Source: CAYSYM01 sp964435115 (GTDB taxonomy: Bacteria > Chloroflexota > UBA6077 > CF-72). From it: 64,000 nucleotides of DNA. The DNA lies in the NCBI GenBank assembly GCA_964435115.1, contig CAYSYM010000003.1, positions 70,536 through 134,535 of the forward strand. The letters are read 5' to 3'. Position numbers and translations under genes: made by a program. Shown piece by piece: positions 56,701 through 64,000 of the stretch. The notes beneath the pieces were generated by a model. It was not told the DNA's origin and did not search any database. It saw only the letters and a list, made by a program, of their open reading frames with translations. Numbering within the stretch: position 1 is the first letter of the stretch; every line of letters starts with the position of its first letter.

Positions 56701-57083
56701 GTGGCGGCGTGGATCAGCTCCCGCGCCGTGGTCAGGATCTCCTCGTTGTTGCTGTTCTCCCACGGCACCAGCCGCTCGATGAACTGGAATAGCTTTCTCC
56801 GCCGCTGCTCGCCTACTGGTAGGCTGGCCCACTCCGGACCGCGATCTTCCGGCAGCGGTAGGCGGTCGATGCGCTCGAGCAGCGCCTGGGGGACGCCCGC
56901 CTGGTCGGGATCATCAATCAGCGAGGCGAAGAGCACCGCCCGGCAGGCCGCCAAGGGCCGCCGCGCCCACCACAGGTGCAGCGTGGAGGGGTGTCCGTGC
57001 CGGATGGACTTCTCGCGGGCCGACTCGCGGTTGATCGCCTCCAGCGGCAGCGCTACCTCGATCAGCTTTTGGCGATAGCTCAT
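53730..57083 (-). CDS. DUF1156 DNA methyltransferase carrying an IVS-like insertion
   Basis: 1117 aa. The N-terminal DUF1156 part has NRESAREKSIRHGHPSTLHL and WWARRPLAACRAVLFAS. Methyltransferase motif I is VLDPFCGGGSIPLEA at residue 137; the catalytic motif is CTDPPYYDNIGYAD near residue 710, suggesting N6-adenine or N4-cytosine methylation. Residues about 187-360 do not belong to the family; they are translated from an inserted element that has its own gene. The flanking host sequence resumes at WKGAAGLAADVRYYGKWMRD. ATG 57083 has GAGGAG. It is the modification gene of the operon. Confidence 0.88.
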   Translation of the reverse strand: MSYRQKLIEVALPLEAINRESAREKSIRHGHPSTLHLWWARRPLAACRAVLFASLIDDPDQAGVPQALLERIDRLPLPEDRGPEWASLPVGEQRRRKLFQFIERLVPWENSNNEEILTTARELIHAATGGNPPPVLDPFCGGGSIPLEAQRLGLEAHASDLNPVAVLISKALVEIPPKFANLPPVNPESRRQEIGSSDALPGVEGVAEGDGGGQGSVPAGSVAAAGGNLRDAVADYEGGSLDPGEHRGGVDAGVGQGEGAVPGGRAGIAGGDGDIPNVVRGDWLVPGSGNRAPSSPAERGRQDADDDAAQLSRGQEIGKQEIENGEIENSKIVNSDHRGRPDRDARPPLTPTSYFLFPPTWKGAAGLAADVRYYGKWMRDEAERRIGHLYPKVQLPKEYGGGEATVIAWLWARTVKCPNPACGAQMPLVRSFWLSSKPGKKAWVEPVVDRAAKTVRFDVRTGEGMPRDGTVNRRGATCIVCTAPVPFDHIRAEGKAGRMGVQLMAIVGEGQRGRVYVAPNEEHERTAANAQPTDAPETELPEQALGFRVQLYGMTKHRDLFTSRQLAALTTFSSLLDEVREQVQRDARSAGLPDDCAPLVNGGVGPTAYADAVATYLAFALDKCVDYWNTLATWAQSGEFIRNGFARQAVPMTWDFAECNAFSESTANWTAATEWVAKTIAEAPRAKQARATAKQLDATVAVDSVSNPLVCTDPPYYDNIGYADLADFFYVWLRRSLGRLYPDLFSTLLTPKAQELIATPYRFGGSKEAAKRFFEEGLGKAFAQMRAAGHPDYPLTVFYAFRQAEADDQDGADSNSSTVIVSTGWETMLEGLLKAGFAITGTWPVRTERGARSVGIGTNALASSIVLVCRPRPSTTGLATRREFTDALRRELPDALRKLQHGNIAPVDLAQAAIGPGMAVFSRYSKVVDASGEHVSVRIALGLINQALDQVLAEQESEYDNHTRWAIAWFEHYGVAEGPYGVAETLSKAKDTAVRVLEDAGILRARGGKVRLLGREGLPAGWDPTKDPRLTVWEVTQHLIRRLEKDGEQGAAELLGKVGGLGEVARDLAYRLYVICERKRWAQEALAYNSLVVAWPEIARLAAGAGTDRPAQTELFA
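56004..56523. mobile_element. 23S-IVS-type element inserted in the methyltransferase gene
   Basis: The element carries a four-helix-bundle ORF flanked by purine-rich arms. On the coding strand the upstream arm (56494-56521) contains GTAGGAGACAGGAAATAGGA and the downstream arm (56004-56036) is its near complement, so the mRNA could fold into a long stem with the ORF in the loop. AT-rich stretches of AAATAG-type repeats adjoin the arms, in contrast to the GC-rich host. The same ORF family is known from intervening sequences in 23S rRNA genes. Net insertion keeps the host frame. Exact ends are estimated. Confidence 0.75.
56132..56491 (-). CDS. Four-helix-bundle protein (23S rRNA intervening-sequence protein, bS23-like)
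   Basis: 119 aa. HYRELKVWQKAMEAAREVYR, YGMRSQITRAAVSIPANIAE and GWTRESGKEKAQFLAVAQGS are diagnostic of the IVP/S23 four-helix-bundle family. The proteins are small and helical, with unclear function. The gene lies on the same strand as the methyltransferase but in another frame, completely inside it. Its own start is preceded by AGGAAG. Its presence shows the insertion is a recognisable mobile unit. Confidence 0.9.
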   Translation of the reverse strand: MHYRELKVWQKAMEAAREVYRLAPLLPREETYGMRSQITRAAVSIPANIAEGWTRESGKEKAQFLAVAQGSLAETETFLTLCEEIGWFPAAETERLRVLLNEVGRMLTTMRRNFREDRR

Positions 57084-57138
57084 GTGCTCCTCGTCTCTTT
57101 CACGGTGCGCCCCGGACGTTCGCTTTTTCGACCAGCCA

Positions 57139-57528
57139 TCACAACCCAAGCTGCCGGCGGACGAAGCCGACCAGGTCGCGGGCGAGCTGCAGGGCCTGCT
57201 CGGCGTCGGCCACTGGCGGCGCAAGCGGCCCACCCGGATAGCGGAATTCGGTCGCCAGTGGGGTCAAGATGCGGGCCGTGGTCGCGAATTGACTGAACTC
57301 CGGCTGGATCGCCTCGCACAGCGGGAGCACGAGGTTCAGGTTATGTGTCAGCGGGAAGGTGCGATCGTGGGCGGCGAGGAACGCCTTCAACGCCTTCTCG
57401 GCGGCCTGCTGCGCATGATAGGCGACCATATCCGGGAGCGGCACTGCCAGCAGGGCCTCCGCCGCCTCGAGGTCGCGCTCCGCCCGCGCCAGCCAATCCT
57501 GTGCCTCGCGCAGCGCTTCAGGCCGCAT
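57139..57528 (-). CDS. HEPN-domain protein, partner of MNT nucleotidyltransferase
   Basis: 129 aa. LREAQDWLARAERDLEAAEA and YHAQQAAEKALKAFLAAHDR then FPLTHNLNLV match the classical HEPN family (Pfam HEPN), common beside MNT proteins. It lacks an obvious RxxxxH toxin core; this branch may bind nucleotides or RNA. ATG 57528 has GGGGAGG seven bases upstream and overlaps the nucleotidyltransferase end by 11 bp. The methyltransferase gene begins 56 bp downstream. Confidence 0.85.
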   Translation of the reverse strand: MRPEALREAQDWLARAERDLEAAEALLAVPLPDMVAYHAQQAAEKALKAFLAAHDRTFPLTHNLNLVLPLCEAIQPEFSQFATTARILTPLATEFRYPGGPLAPPVADAEQALQLARDLVGFVRRQLGL

Positions 57529-57895
57529 AGAGCAGCCTCCCCTCGCGGAGTATGGTCCCGGGCAGGGACGCGACCGCTGGCGCCCGCGCGTCGAACTCCG
57601 CACGGGTCATGAAGACGACCTCCAGGGGAAGCCTGAGTGGGGTGAGCTCCGCGTAGGCCGCCGAGGCCAGACGATACGTGGGCTCCGCCGCGGCCGGCAC
57701 AACGACGAGCAGATCGATATCACTGTCCGGCCCGGCCGTCCCGCGCGCCTGCGAGCCGAAGACGTAAATCCGCTCGGGGCGAAACGCTTCCACCAGTCGC
57801 TGCACCGCGCGCGCCAGCTCCTCCACCTGGGTCGGCGGCAGGTGGGGCAGCTCGCTCCGGATGTGTCCCTCGAATCCTCCTATCTCACTGCTCAC
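57518..57895 (-). CDS. MNT-type nucleotidyltransferase
   Basis: 125 aa. IYVFGSQARGTAGPDSDIDL is the GSxxRG-x-SDxD motif, with a third acidic residue expected in LEVVFMTR. GTG 57895 overlaps the helicase stop (GTGA), showing coupling. With the following HEPN gene it forms a second MNT/HEPN pair in the operon, different in family from mntA/hepT. It could modify its HEPN partner or act as a sensor. Confidence 0.88.
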   Translation of the reverse strand: MSSEIGGFEGHIRSELPHLPPTQVEELARAVQRLVEAFRPERIYVFGSQARGTAGPDSDIDLLVVVPAAAEPTYRLASAAYAELTPLRLPLEVVFMTRAEFDARAPAVASLPGTILREGRLLYAA

Positions 57896-60800
57896 TGCTC
57901 TCCCCTCGCTCCTCGATGGCAGCGGATCAGCTCGGCGATGTCGAAGATCACGCCCGTGGCCGCGAAGTCGGGCTCGCGCTGGAACGGACAGGATAGGTAC
58001 GTCGGCTGGCTCGCCTGGTCGTCGGCCACCTCGACGAGAGCCAGGAGGAAATCCTCGGGCTTGTTGAGCGCCGTCAGGATCTCGTTCTTCGTCACGGTGA
58101 CCGTCCGCGCCCCGGCGGCGCGGCCCTTGACCTCGATGAAGCGCAGCTTCCCCGTGCCGGGGATGCGCGACTCGACGTCGTAGCCGCACTTGAGGGCGCT
58201 CACGTCGCGCGGCTCGAACCCCAGCCGTCGCTCGGCGTCCAGGACCGCCTCCATCGCGAACCGCTCGACGCGCGCTGTCTCTCGCGCGACCTCGTCAGGT
58301 TGCGGTGCTGGCTGCTCGCCCTTCAGGCGGGCCAGAAGCCCCGCCGGGACCACCAGCGCCCCGCCGATCGCCACCGGTGGCAGCGGCGACAGGCGGCGCT
58401 CCTGCTCGAGCTCCTCCAGCCGCTTCTGCAGCCGCGCCTGCAGCTCGTCCGCCCGCTGGCGGGCGCGGGCCGAGTTGAGGCGCGGCGTCCTGCCGGCCTC
58501 CTCCTGCGCCCTCAGCTCGAGGGCGCGGTGGTCCCAGTAGATGATCTCCTTGGTCAGCCGGTCCTGCACCGCCGCCATCGTCTTGGCGACCAGCTCCTCC
58601 TTGCGGCGCCGCACCTCCTCCAAGTGCGGCGGCACGAGCTCCTCCACCGCGTAGGCAAGCGCCTGTTGCTCCAGGCCGGGGCCTGAACCCGTCGAAGGGT
58701 CCTCGCGCAGCCAGGACGCGTCGAGCAGCGGCTCAACCAATAGCTGCTCGTCCTCCGCCAGCGGCCGGTAGTCCAGGTAGGGGGCGTAGCCTGCCGAGCG
58801 TACCGCTCCATGCTGGTCGATCTCGACGAACTGCATCTGGCGCGAGACCACGCGCCGGTTGCCGGCGCCGTCGGTGCGCGCGTCCTGGATGCCGTGCTCC
58901 AGGTAGAACAGCGCCCGCGCCTCCTCGCCCGAGTCGTCGGGGTCCACCAGCACCGCGCCCCGCTTCGGCAGGTCCCGATACCGCTCCAGGATCAGGTCGA
59001 TCGTCGCGTCGAGGAGCGGGTGGCCGGGGCAGACGAAGGCGGCGAGCGGCTTCCCGGGGACGCTGATCAGCGCTTTCTCGAAGGTGATCCGCTCGTAGCG
59101 TGGCAGCACCGGGTCCCGCGTGCCGATCAGCCGGGAGCGGTTCCGGACGGCGGCCGGCACGTGCGTGATCTCGTAGCGCTTCGGCTCGCGCTCCCGCACC
59201 GTGCCGCCGAGGAGCTTGAACGCTTCCAGGAAGAAGCTGGCGATGAAGTGCGGCTGCAGGCGGCGCGCCTCGGCCCGCTCCATGTCCTCGCGGATCGCGC
59301 GCACCTGGGCCGCGTCCAGCGAGTCGCGCGCCAGCGCCCGTTCCTCGAGCAGCTCCTGCAGGTGCTCCCGGTCGAGGGCGTCCTCCACCACCCGCGTGAG
59401 GTGTGCCCGCACCTCCGGTTGATCGCCGTAGCGAACCGCCTCGATGAGCAGCTCGCGCAGCGGGCGGCTCTCGAACGTCAGCTTGCCGAGGATGTCGAAG
59501 ACCTGGCCGCCCAGGGCCTTCCGCTCCTCCTCCAGCTTGTGCAGCAGCGTGTGGTAGACCTCGCCCTCGCGCGTCTCAGCGGCCACGAGGTTCCAGAGGT
59601 GGCAGACCTCGGTCTGGCCGATGCGGTGGATGCGGCCGAAGCGCTGCTCGATGCGGTTCGGGTTCCAGGGCAGGTCGTAGTTCACCATCAGGTGAGCGCG
59701 CTGGAGGTTGATCCCTTCGCCGGCGGCGTCGGTGGCCACCAGCACCAGCACATCTCTGTCCTGGGTGAACGCCTCCTGGGCCTTGCGGCGCTCCTCGCGC
59801 AGCAGGCCGCCGTGGATGGTGACCACCGCCTCCGGGATGCCCAGCAGGGCGCGGATGCGGTCGGCCAGGTAGTTCAGGGTGTCGCGGTGCTCGGTGAAGA
59901 TAATGAGCTTGCGACGGTGCCCCTGGGCGTCGAACATCTCGGCGCTGTTCTGGAGCAGGTCCGAGAGCTCCTCCCACTTGCGGTCGGTGCCGCTCCGCCG
60001 CACGCGCAGGGTCAGCTCCTCCAGCCGCTTCACGCTGGCCACCTCGGCCTGCAGCTCGGCGATGGTGCGGGCCGCCGAGGCCTGGTCGACGATCCGCTCC
60101 TCGGCCTCGCTCAGCTCCGCCTCGGGCGCGTCCTCAAGGTCCTCCAGGTCCTCGGCGCTGATGGTCGGGAGGTCACTCAGCAGTTCGACCTGCGCCTCGG
60201 CACCTCGCTTGAGCAGCTCCTCCTCGCGCAGTCGCTTCTCGAGCCGCTCGCGGCGACGCCGGAGCGACTGGTAGATCGCCTCGGGGGAGGAGGCCAGGCG
60301 TCGCTGGAGCGTCGTCAGCGCGAAGCCGACCGTGCCCTTCCGCCCCTCCTGTGCCAGCGCGTCGGCGCGATTGAACTCCTCGCGCACGTAATCGGTGACC
60401 TGCTTGTAGAGCACCGCCTCAGGGTCGGAGAGCGCATAGTTCACGGTGTAGGCCAGGCGCTCGGGGAAGAGCGGTGTGCCATCGAACTTAACCAGCTCCT
60501 CCTTCACGAGGCGGCGCATCAAGTCCGCAGCATCAGTCGTGTGGACACCCCGGCGGTACCGGCCCTCGAAGCGGTCGGCGTCCAGCAGCGCCAGGAAGAG
60601 CTGGAAGTCCTCCTCCTTACCGCTGTGCGGCGTCGCGGTGAGCAGGAGGAAGTGCCGTGCGAGGCGGCCGAGGAGCTGGCCGAGGTGGTAGCGCTTGGTG
60701 TACTTCACCTCGCCACCGAAGTAGGTGGCCGACATCTTGTGGGCCTCGTCCACCACCACCAGGTCCCAGTCGGTCTGCTCCAGCTTGGCCTGCACGCTCT

Positions 60801-61437
60801 CGTCACGGCTGAGCTTGTCTAAGCGGCCGATGACCAGCGAATTCTCGAGGAACCAGTTGCCGGTGCGGGCCGACTCCAGCTTGTCGTTAGTGACGATCTC
60901 GAACGGCAGGTGGAACCGCCGGTCCAGCTCGTCCTGCCACTGCTCCACGAGGCTGCCGGGGCAGACGACCAGGCAGCGGCGCACATCGCCGCGGATCAGC
61001 AGCTCCTTGATGAGCAGTCCAGCCATGATCGTCTTGCCCGCGCCGGGATCGTCGGCCAGGAGGAAGCGCAGCGGCTGGCGGGGCAACATCTCGCCGTAGA
61101 CGGCCGTGATCTGGTGTGGCAGCGGGTCGACGAGGGATGTGTGGACCGCGAGCACGGGGTCGAACAGGTAGGCGAGGCGGATGCGGTGCGCCTCGGAGAC
61201 GAGGCGGAAGTGGGCGCCGTCACCGTCGAAGCTCCACGGCCGTCCCACGGTGGCGATCTCGAGGGTCGGCTCGCGGTCCCGGTAGATCAGCTCGTTGCCG
61301 AGACGGCCGCTGCCGTCCTTGTACGTCAGCTCGACGACGTTCGAGCCGAACCACTTGACGTCCACCACCGAGACCAGGCCATCGGCCAGGACGCCTTTCA
61401 CGGCGGCACCGCGGGTGAGATCCTCTAAGCGCGCCAC
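57892..61437 (-). CDS. SNF2-family helicase with C-terminal DUF3883 nuclease-like domain
   Basis: 1181 aa. Walker A LADDPGAGKTIMAG (residues 128-141), DEAH box VVVDEAHKM at 228-236, TATPHSGKEEDF (motif III), HGGLLREERRKAQ and QRFGRIHRIGQ (motif VI) identify a superfamily-2 SNF2/HepA-like ATPase. The C-terminus CGYDVESRIPG and LRFIEVKGR fit DUF3883, a PD-(D/E)xK-like domain. GTG 61437 begins the operon. DPSTGSG near residue 913 comes from a dispersed repeat. Function: probably translocates on DNA and may cleave or restrict unmodified DNA. Confidence 0.88.
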   Translation of the reverse strand: MARLEDLTRGAAVKGVLADGLVSVVDVKWFGSNVVELTYKDGSGRLGNELIYRDREPTLEIATVGRPWSFDGDGAHFRLVSEAHRIRLAYLFDPVLAVHTSLVDPLPHQITAVYGEMLPRQPLRFLLADDPGAGKTIMAGLLIKELLIRGDVRRCLVVCPGSLVEQWQDELDRRFHLPFEIVTNDKLESARTGNWFLENSLVIGRLDKLSRDESVQAKLEQTDWDLVVVDEAHKMSATYFGGEVKYTKRYHLGQLLGRLARHFLLLTATPHSGKEEDFQLFLALLDADRFEGRYRRGVHTTDAADLMRRLVKEELVKFDGTPLFPERLAYTVNYALSDPEAVLYKQVTDYVREEFNRADALAQEGRKGTVGFALTTLQRRLASSPEAIYQSLRRRRERLEKRLREEELLKRGAEAQVELLSDLPTISAEDLEDLEDAPEAELSEAEERIVDQASAARTIAELQAEVASVKRLEELTLRVRRSGTDRKWEELSDLLQNSAEMFDAQGHRRKLIIFTEHRDTLNYLADRIRALLGIPEAVVTIHGGLLREERRKAQEAFTQDRDVLVLVATDAAGEGINLQRAHLMVNYDLPWNPNRIEQRFGRIHRIGQTEVCHLWNLVAAETREGEVYHTLLHKLEEERKALGGQVFDILGKLTFESRPLRELLIEAVRYGDQPEVRAHLTRVVEDALDREHLQELLEERALARDSLDAAQVRAIREDMERAEARRLQPHFIASFFLEAFKLLGGTVREREPKRYEITHVPAAVRNRSRLIGTRDPVLPRYERITFEKALISVPGKPLAAFVCPGHPLLDATIDLILERYRDLPKRGAVLVDPDDSGEEARALFYLEHGIQDARTDGAGNRRVVSRQMQFVEIDQHGAVRSAGYAPYLDYRPLAEDEQLLVEPLLDASWLREDPSTGSGPGLEQQALAYAVEELVPPHLEEVRRRKEELVAKTMAAVQDRLTKEIIYWDHRALELRAQEEAGRTPRLNSARARQRADELQARLQKRLEELEQERRLSPLPPVAIGGALVVPAGLLARLKGEQPAPQPDEVARETARVERFAMEAVLDAERRLGFEPRDVSALKCGYDVESRIPGTGKLRFIEVKGRAAGARTVTVTKNEILTALNKPEDFLLALVEVADDQASQPTYLSCPFQREPDFAATGVIFDIAELIRCHRGARGEQ
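58681..58704. repeat. Short dispersed-type repeat translated inside the helicase gene
   Basis: On the coding strand GACCCTTCGACGGGTTCAGG is read as Asp-Pro-Ser-Thr-Gly-Ser-Gly. Sequences of the form CCCTTCGAC-xx-GxTCAGG are frequent dispersed repeats in many bacterial genomes, including Chloroflexota. Here one copy lies in a loop of the helicase between conserved segments and keeps the frame. Identification is from its form only. Confidence 0.5.
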
Positions 61438-62308
61438 GTCATACCCTCCGCGGCGTGCAGGCGCCGGCCTGGCCTCGCACGCGAGTGGTCAGCGCTCCGT
61501 TCGGATGGACCCCGTCTGCGCCATTCGTCGCAAGCACAGGTTTGTATCCATAGAGCCAACCCCAACCTGGATTACTTTCGGCTGTCTCCACGAACGAATC
61601 GGCCCCGTCCGGGTGGCTCGGCCGGAGCGTGATTTTCGACCACGGCGATTGCAGCGTCGGCAGCGTTTCCCCCATGTGCATCCCGCCGCAAGCACGAGTA
61701 ACTCTGAAGTAATCCTGCCCCGTGGCTCTTGCGCCCAGGCGGGGACAGCGCCCGCCAGGAGCGCGGCCTCGGCGTGCAGCTTGCCTCCAGAAACTCGCTC
61801 GGGGTAGCTGGCAGGTAATTCGAAAGTAGCTCTGAAGTAATTGGGCCTCCCTACTGTGGAGGCATGAAGCGGGGATGGTCGACTTGGGTCAGGAGAGCCG
61901 CCGGCGCGCATCTGGGTCTCGGGATCGAGCGCGACGCGGCTGGCGCTGTCGGCCGTCCCGCAAACACGCTCTCCCCGACAGCACTGGCGGAGATCGCCGG
62001 CGCGGCCGAGGCATCCTCTCCGGACTGCTGTGGTGGCGAGCCACTGGACCATGCCGTCTCGACCCTCTTCACGCTATTGATGGAACAGATGGACCGGATG
62101 CGGCGTCGCCAGGATACATCGGTGTAGCCGACCCCGCCGCCCAGGTGCCGCGGCGCGGACCGGGAGCGGCGTGCAGTCGGATGGCCGCGGGCGGGACCCA
62201 CTTCGCATTGCGCCGTGGCGCCCCACAATGGCCGCCCCGCCGGTATCTGGGCTGCCCCGCACGCTCCAGGTAGAATACCTGGGGACCATCTTCGTGTCAA
62301 AGCAGTTC
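61438..62308. promoter_or_regulatory. 870-bp region between defence operon and recombinase, with direct repeats
   Basis: This region should hold the promoter of the leftward defence operon and of the recombinase. GTAACTCTGAAGTAAT (61698-61713) recurs as GTAGCTCTGAAGTAAT (61826-61841), 128 bp apart. A related half, CGAAAGTAAT, appears inverted at 61571-61580 and CGAAAGTA at 61821-61828. These AT-richer motifs stand out from the GC-rich surroundings and could be regulator or recombinase sites. One small possible ORF lies at 61864-62127. Otherwise no gene is supported. Confidence 0.4.
61864..62127 (+). CDS. Possible small hypothetical protein upstream of recombinase
   Basis: 87 aa with an acidic, helical C-terminal part (LFTLLMEQMDRMRRRQD). 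ATG 61864 has GGAGG only two bases away, too close for an ideal site. No family was recognised. It lies 20 bp after the second direct repeat and on the same strand as the recombinase, so it may be an accessory protein of that element. It could also be a chance frame. Confidence 0.3.
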   Translation: MKRGWSTWVRRAAGAHLGLGIERDAAGAVGRPANTLSPTALAEIAGAAEASSPDCCGGEPLDHAVSTLFTLLMEQMDRMRRRQDTSV

Positions 62309-63898
62309 ATGAAGGTATCCAGGACCGCGCCCCTCATCGGGGTGATCGTCCGCAACTCGACGTACGCGCAGGTGGGCGACTACCGCGCGGAGGTCCAGGC
62401 GGTCGACCTGCCGAAGCGCTGTGAGGCGTTGGGCTACCGCTGGAAGCTCCACGACGAGCAGGGCACGAGCGGCAAGACGCTCTCCGCCCGCGAGCAGACC
62501 CGCCGCGCGCTCGAGGACCTCAAAGCTGGCCTGATCCACGGCATCGGCGTCCTCGACGTCAAGCGCGCCACGCGCGACGAGGACTGCATGGATGGCCGGC
62601 TGATCAAGCAGGCGGTCAAACAGGCCCGCGCGATCCTGGTCACGCGCGACAAGGTCTACGACTTCCGCAAAAAGTCCGACACCCGCCTCTAGGACATCCA
62701 GGCCATGCAGGCGGGCTGGGAATGGCGGGACATCCGCGATACAACCTGGGACGGGATCATGAAGCGCGCCGAGAAGGGCGGGGACGAGCTGATGCTGCGC
62801 GCCGTCCCGCCGCCGGGCTACCACCTCGCGGCCAAGGGCTACCACAAGAGCGGCATGCCGATCCGCGTCCCGGCCAAGTACCCCGCGGAGCAGGAGCTGA
62901 TGGCCCACGTGTGGCGCCTCTTCGAGGAGCTGCCCTCGCTCAACTCCATCGCGCGGCGGCTGAATCAGGAAGGCCACCTGCGGCCGAAGCGGCGGAGCGA
63001 GGGTGGGCGCGACTGGGTCGTGCCCGACCTGCGGCGCATCCTCGCCAATCCGCTGTACAAGGGTGTCATCGCCTTCGGCCGACGTCGCGAGCAGGCCCGG
63101 CGCACGGGCGAGCTGTCGGACGTGCTCGACGACTTCACGCCGACCGAGCACTACGTGCCCGAGCTGGCCTACGTGAGCCATTCCACCTGGGAGCGGCTCA
63201 ACGAGAAGTTCCGGCGGGAGCGCGGGCGGCCCGCCCGGGCCGGCGCCATGGCCTCGGTCCACACCCTGTCCGGTATCCTGCGCTGCCCGCGCTGCGGCGA
63301 CAGGGTCGTGGGCGCCGGCAGCACCGGATACAACTGCCGCCGCTCGGTGGTCGGCCGGTGCGAGGGCTTCCGCGTCTCAGACCGCTACGCTGAGGAGCAG
63401 GCGTGCCAGATCCTGGACGCGGTGTTCCAGAAGATCAACCTCCCCGAGCACTACGAGCGCGTGCTCGCCGAGCAGCGCGCTAATGATTCCTCGGAGCGGC
63501 GGGGTGCGCTCGAGGAAGAGCTGCGGCAGCTCGGGGCCCAGGAGGACCGGCTGGCGGACGCCATCGCCGACGGGACGCTGGGCCGCGAGGCCGCCCGGCG
63601 GAAGGGCGCGAAGATCAAGGCGCGCCGGGCCGAGGTCTACGCCGAGCTGGACACCCTGGGCCGCGAGCAGGAGGCCTATGAGCGGGCGATCCAGTACGTG
63701 CAGATGGCCCGCACCGAGGGCATCGGCAGGCTGGTGCAGGCGATGCCGGTCGAGGCCAGGCGGCGCTTCTTCCAGGCGGCCTTCGCGAGCATCACGCTCG
63801 ACGGCCACGGGCGCGGTCGATGGCGCACCCGCTCGATCAAGGACTACGAGCTGTCAGATGCGCTGAATACCTTCATCTTGCAACATGCATCGGCATGA
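62309..63898 (+). pseudogene. Large serine recombinase with an in-frame stop
   Basis: The catalytic domain begins IGVIVRNSTYAQVGDYRAEV, where Ser of RNST would be the nucleophile, and continues DEQGTSGKTLSAREQTRRAL. After DTRL a TAG at 62690-62692 interrupts the frame, which then resumes without shift as DIQAMQAGWEWRDI through the recombinase domain, a zinc ribbon (CPRCGDRVVG, then YNC and RC) and a coiled-coil tail. Total about 529 codons. The interruption is a single nonsense change or recoding site. Its last 26 bases overlap the dnaN 3' end on the other strand. It probably integrated the defence island. Confidence 0.85.
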
Positions 63899-64000
63899 TG
63901 ACGTGGAGGTAATCGTTCGGCTCGCCGACGGGGCGGAGGACGCCGGGTGAGCTGGGGCCGGTGATCTGCAGCGCGACCTGCGGCGTCTCGATCGCTTCGA
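63873..64000 (-). CDS. dnaN: DNA polymerase III beta subunit (sliding clamp), C-terminal end
   Basis: The minus-strand frame entering from the right edge reads ETPQVALQITGPSSPGVLRP, then VGEPNDYLHVIMPMHVAR and TGA. SSPGVLRP and the final VIMPM segment are characteristic of the clamp's last strands. Only about 42 codons are in the window. The stop lies inside the end of the recombinase gene, so this 3' end is the integration target of the island. Confidence 0.88.
   Translation of the reverse strand, partial: EAIETPQVALQITGPSSPGVLRPVGEPNDYLHVIMPMHVAR

Noticed and set aside
58810..60822. 670-codon plus-strand open frame opposite the helicase
   Set aside because: Antisense shadow of a well-conserved SNF2-type gene.

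Overview
The window is high-GC DNA with dense, often 4-bp-overlapping genes, many GTG starts, and Tat/lipobox substrate-binding proteins with long Ala/Pro/Thr linkers. A beta-clamp gene ending in MPMHVAR enters from the right edge. This style suggests a Chloroflexota bacterium (Thermomicrobia-like or an uncultured relative). That assignment is an inference from style, since no rRNA is present. No tRNA, rRNA or CRISPR array was seen.

Region 1 (1-17 kb) is a pentose regulon built around a LacI-family regulator. Reading left, one operon encodes a GH127 beta-L-arabinofuranosidase, a CUT1 sugar ABC transporter (binding protein and two permeases, no ATPase), a GH31 alpha-xylosidase, xylulokinase and xylose isomerase. 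Reading right are lacI, araB, araD and araA. Together they would import decorated xylo- or arabino-oligosaccharides, remove the pentoses and feed both sugars to xylulose-5-phosphate. A GH2 gene at the far left was cut by an IS630-type insertion that is itself decayed.

Region 2 (17-35 kb) holds mixed catabolic genes: a zinc alcohol dehydrogenase, a carboxymuconolactone decarboxylase-like protein, an alpha/beta hydrolase, a D-2-hydroxyacid dehydrogenase with a GntR regulator, a NitT/TauT-type ABC transporter, a cupin, an amidohydrolase, an M24 protein, a PEP-synthase-like protein and an HMGL-family enzyme. A strong palindromic operator sits on the promoter of the dehydrogenase/GntR operon. The transporter operon is broken by a roughly 5.3-kb segment bounded by a perfect 228-bp inverted repeat, which carries a truncated MFS gene, a response regulator, a histidine kinase and a dead ArsR gene. 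The transporter ATPase gene is further split by a 132-bp IS66-like MITE with an 8-bp target duplication.

Region 3 (35-47 kb) contains a peptide-uptake operon (GntR, OppA, DppB, DppC, M20 peptidase), a divergent gamma-glutamyltransferase, a Uma2 protein, and a 2-oxoacid/acetoin dehydrogenase set (E1 alpha, E1 beta, a stand-alone lipoyl domain, an AcoX-like kinase).

Region 4 (47-64 kb) is a defence island. It contains two overlapping vapBC pairs, a frameshifted AbiEi-like antitoxin, and a tightly packed eight-gene operon: SNF2-like helicase with a DUF3883 domain, MNT nucleotidyltransferase, HEPN protein, DUF1156 methyltransferase, a second MNT/HepT pair, a Swt1-HEPN/DUF499 ATPase and a small HEPN-like protein. 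A 23S-intervening-sequence-type element with its own four-helix-bundle ORF sits inside the methyltransferase gene, and the host frame stays open across it. The island ends in a large serine recombinase, interrupted by one stop codon, whose 3' end overlaps the 3' end of dnaN. A decayed copy of the same recombinase/dnaN junction at 47.0 kb marks the island's other side.
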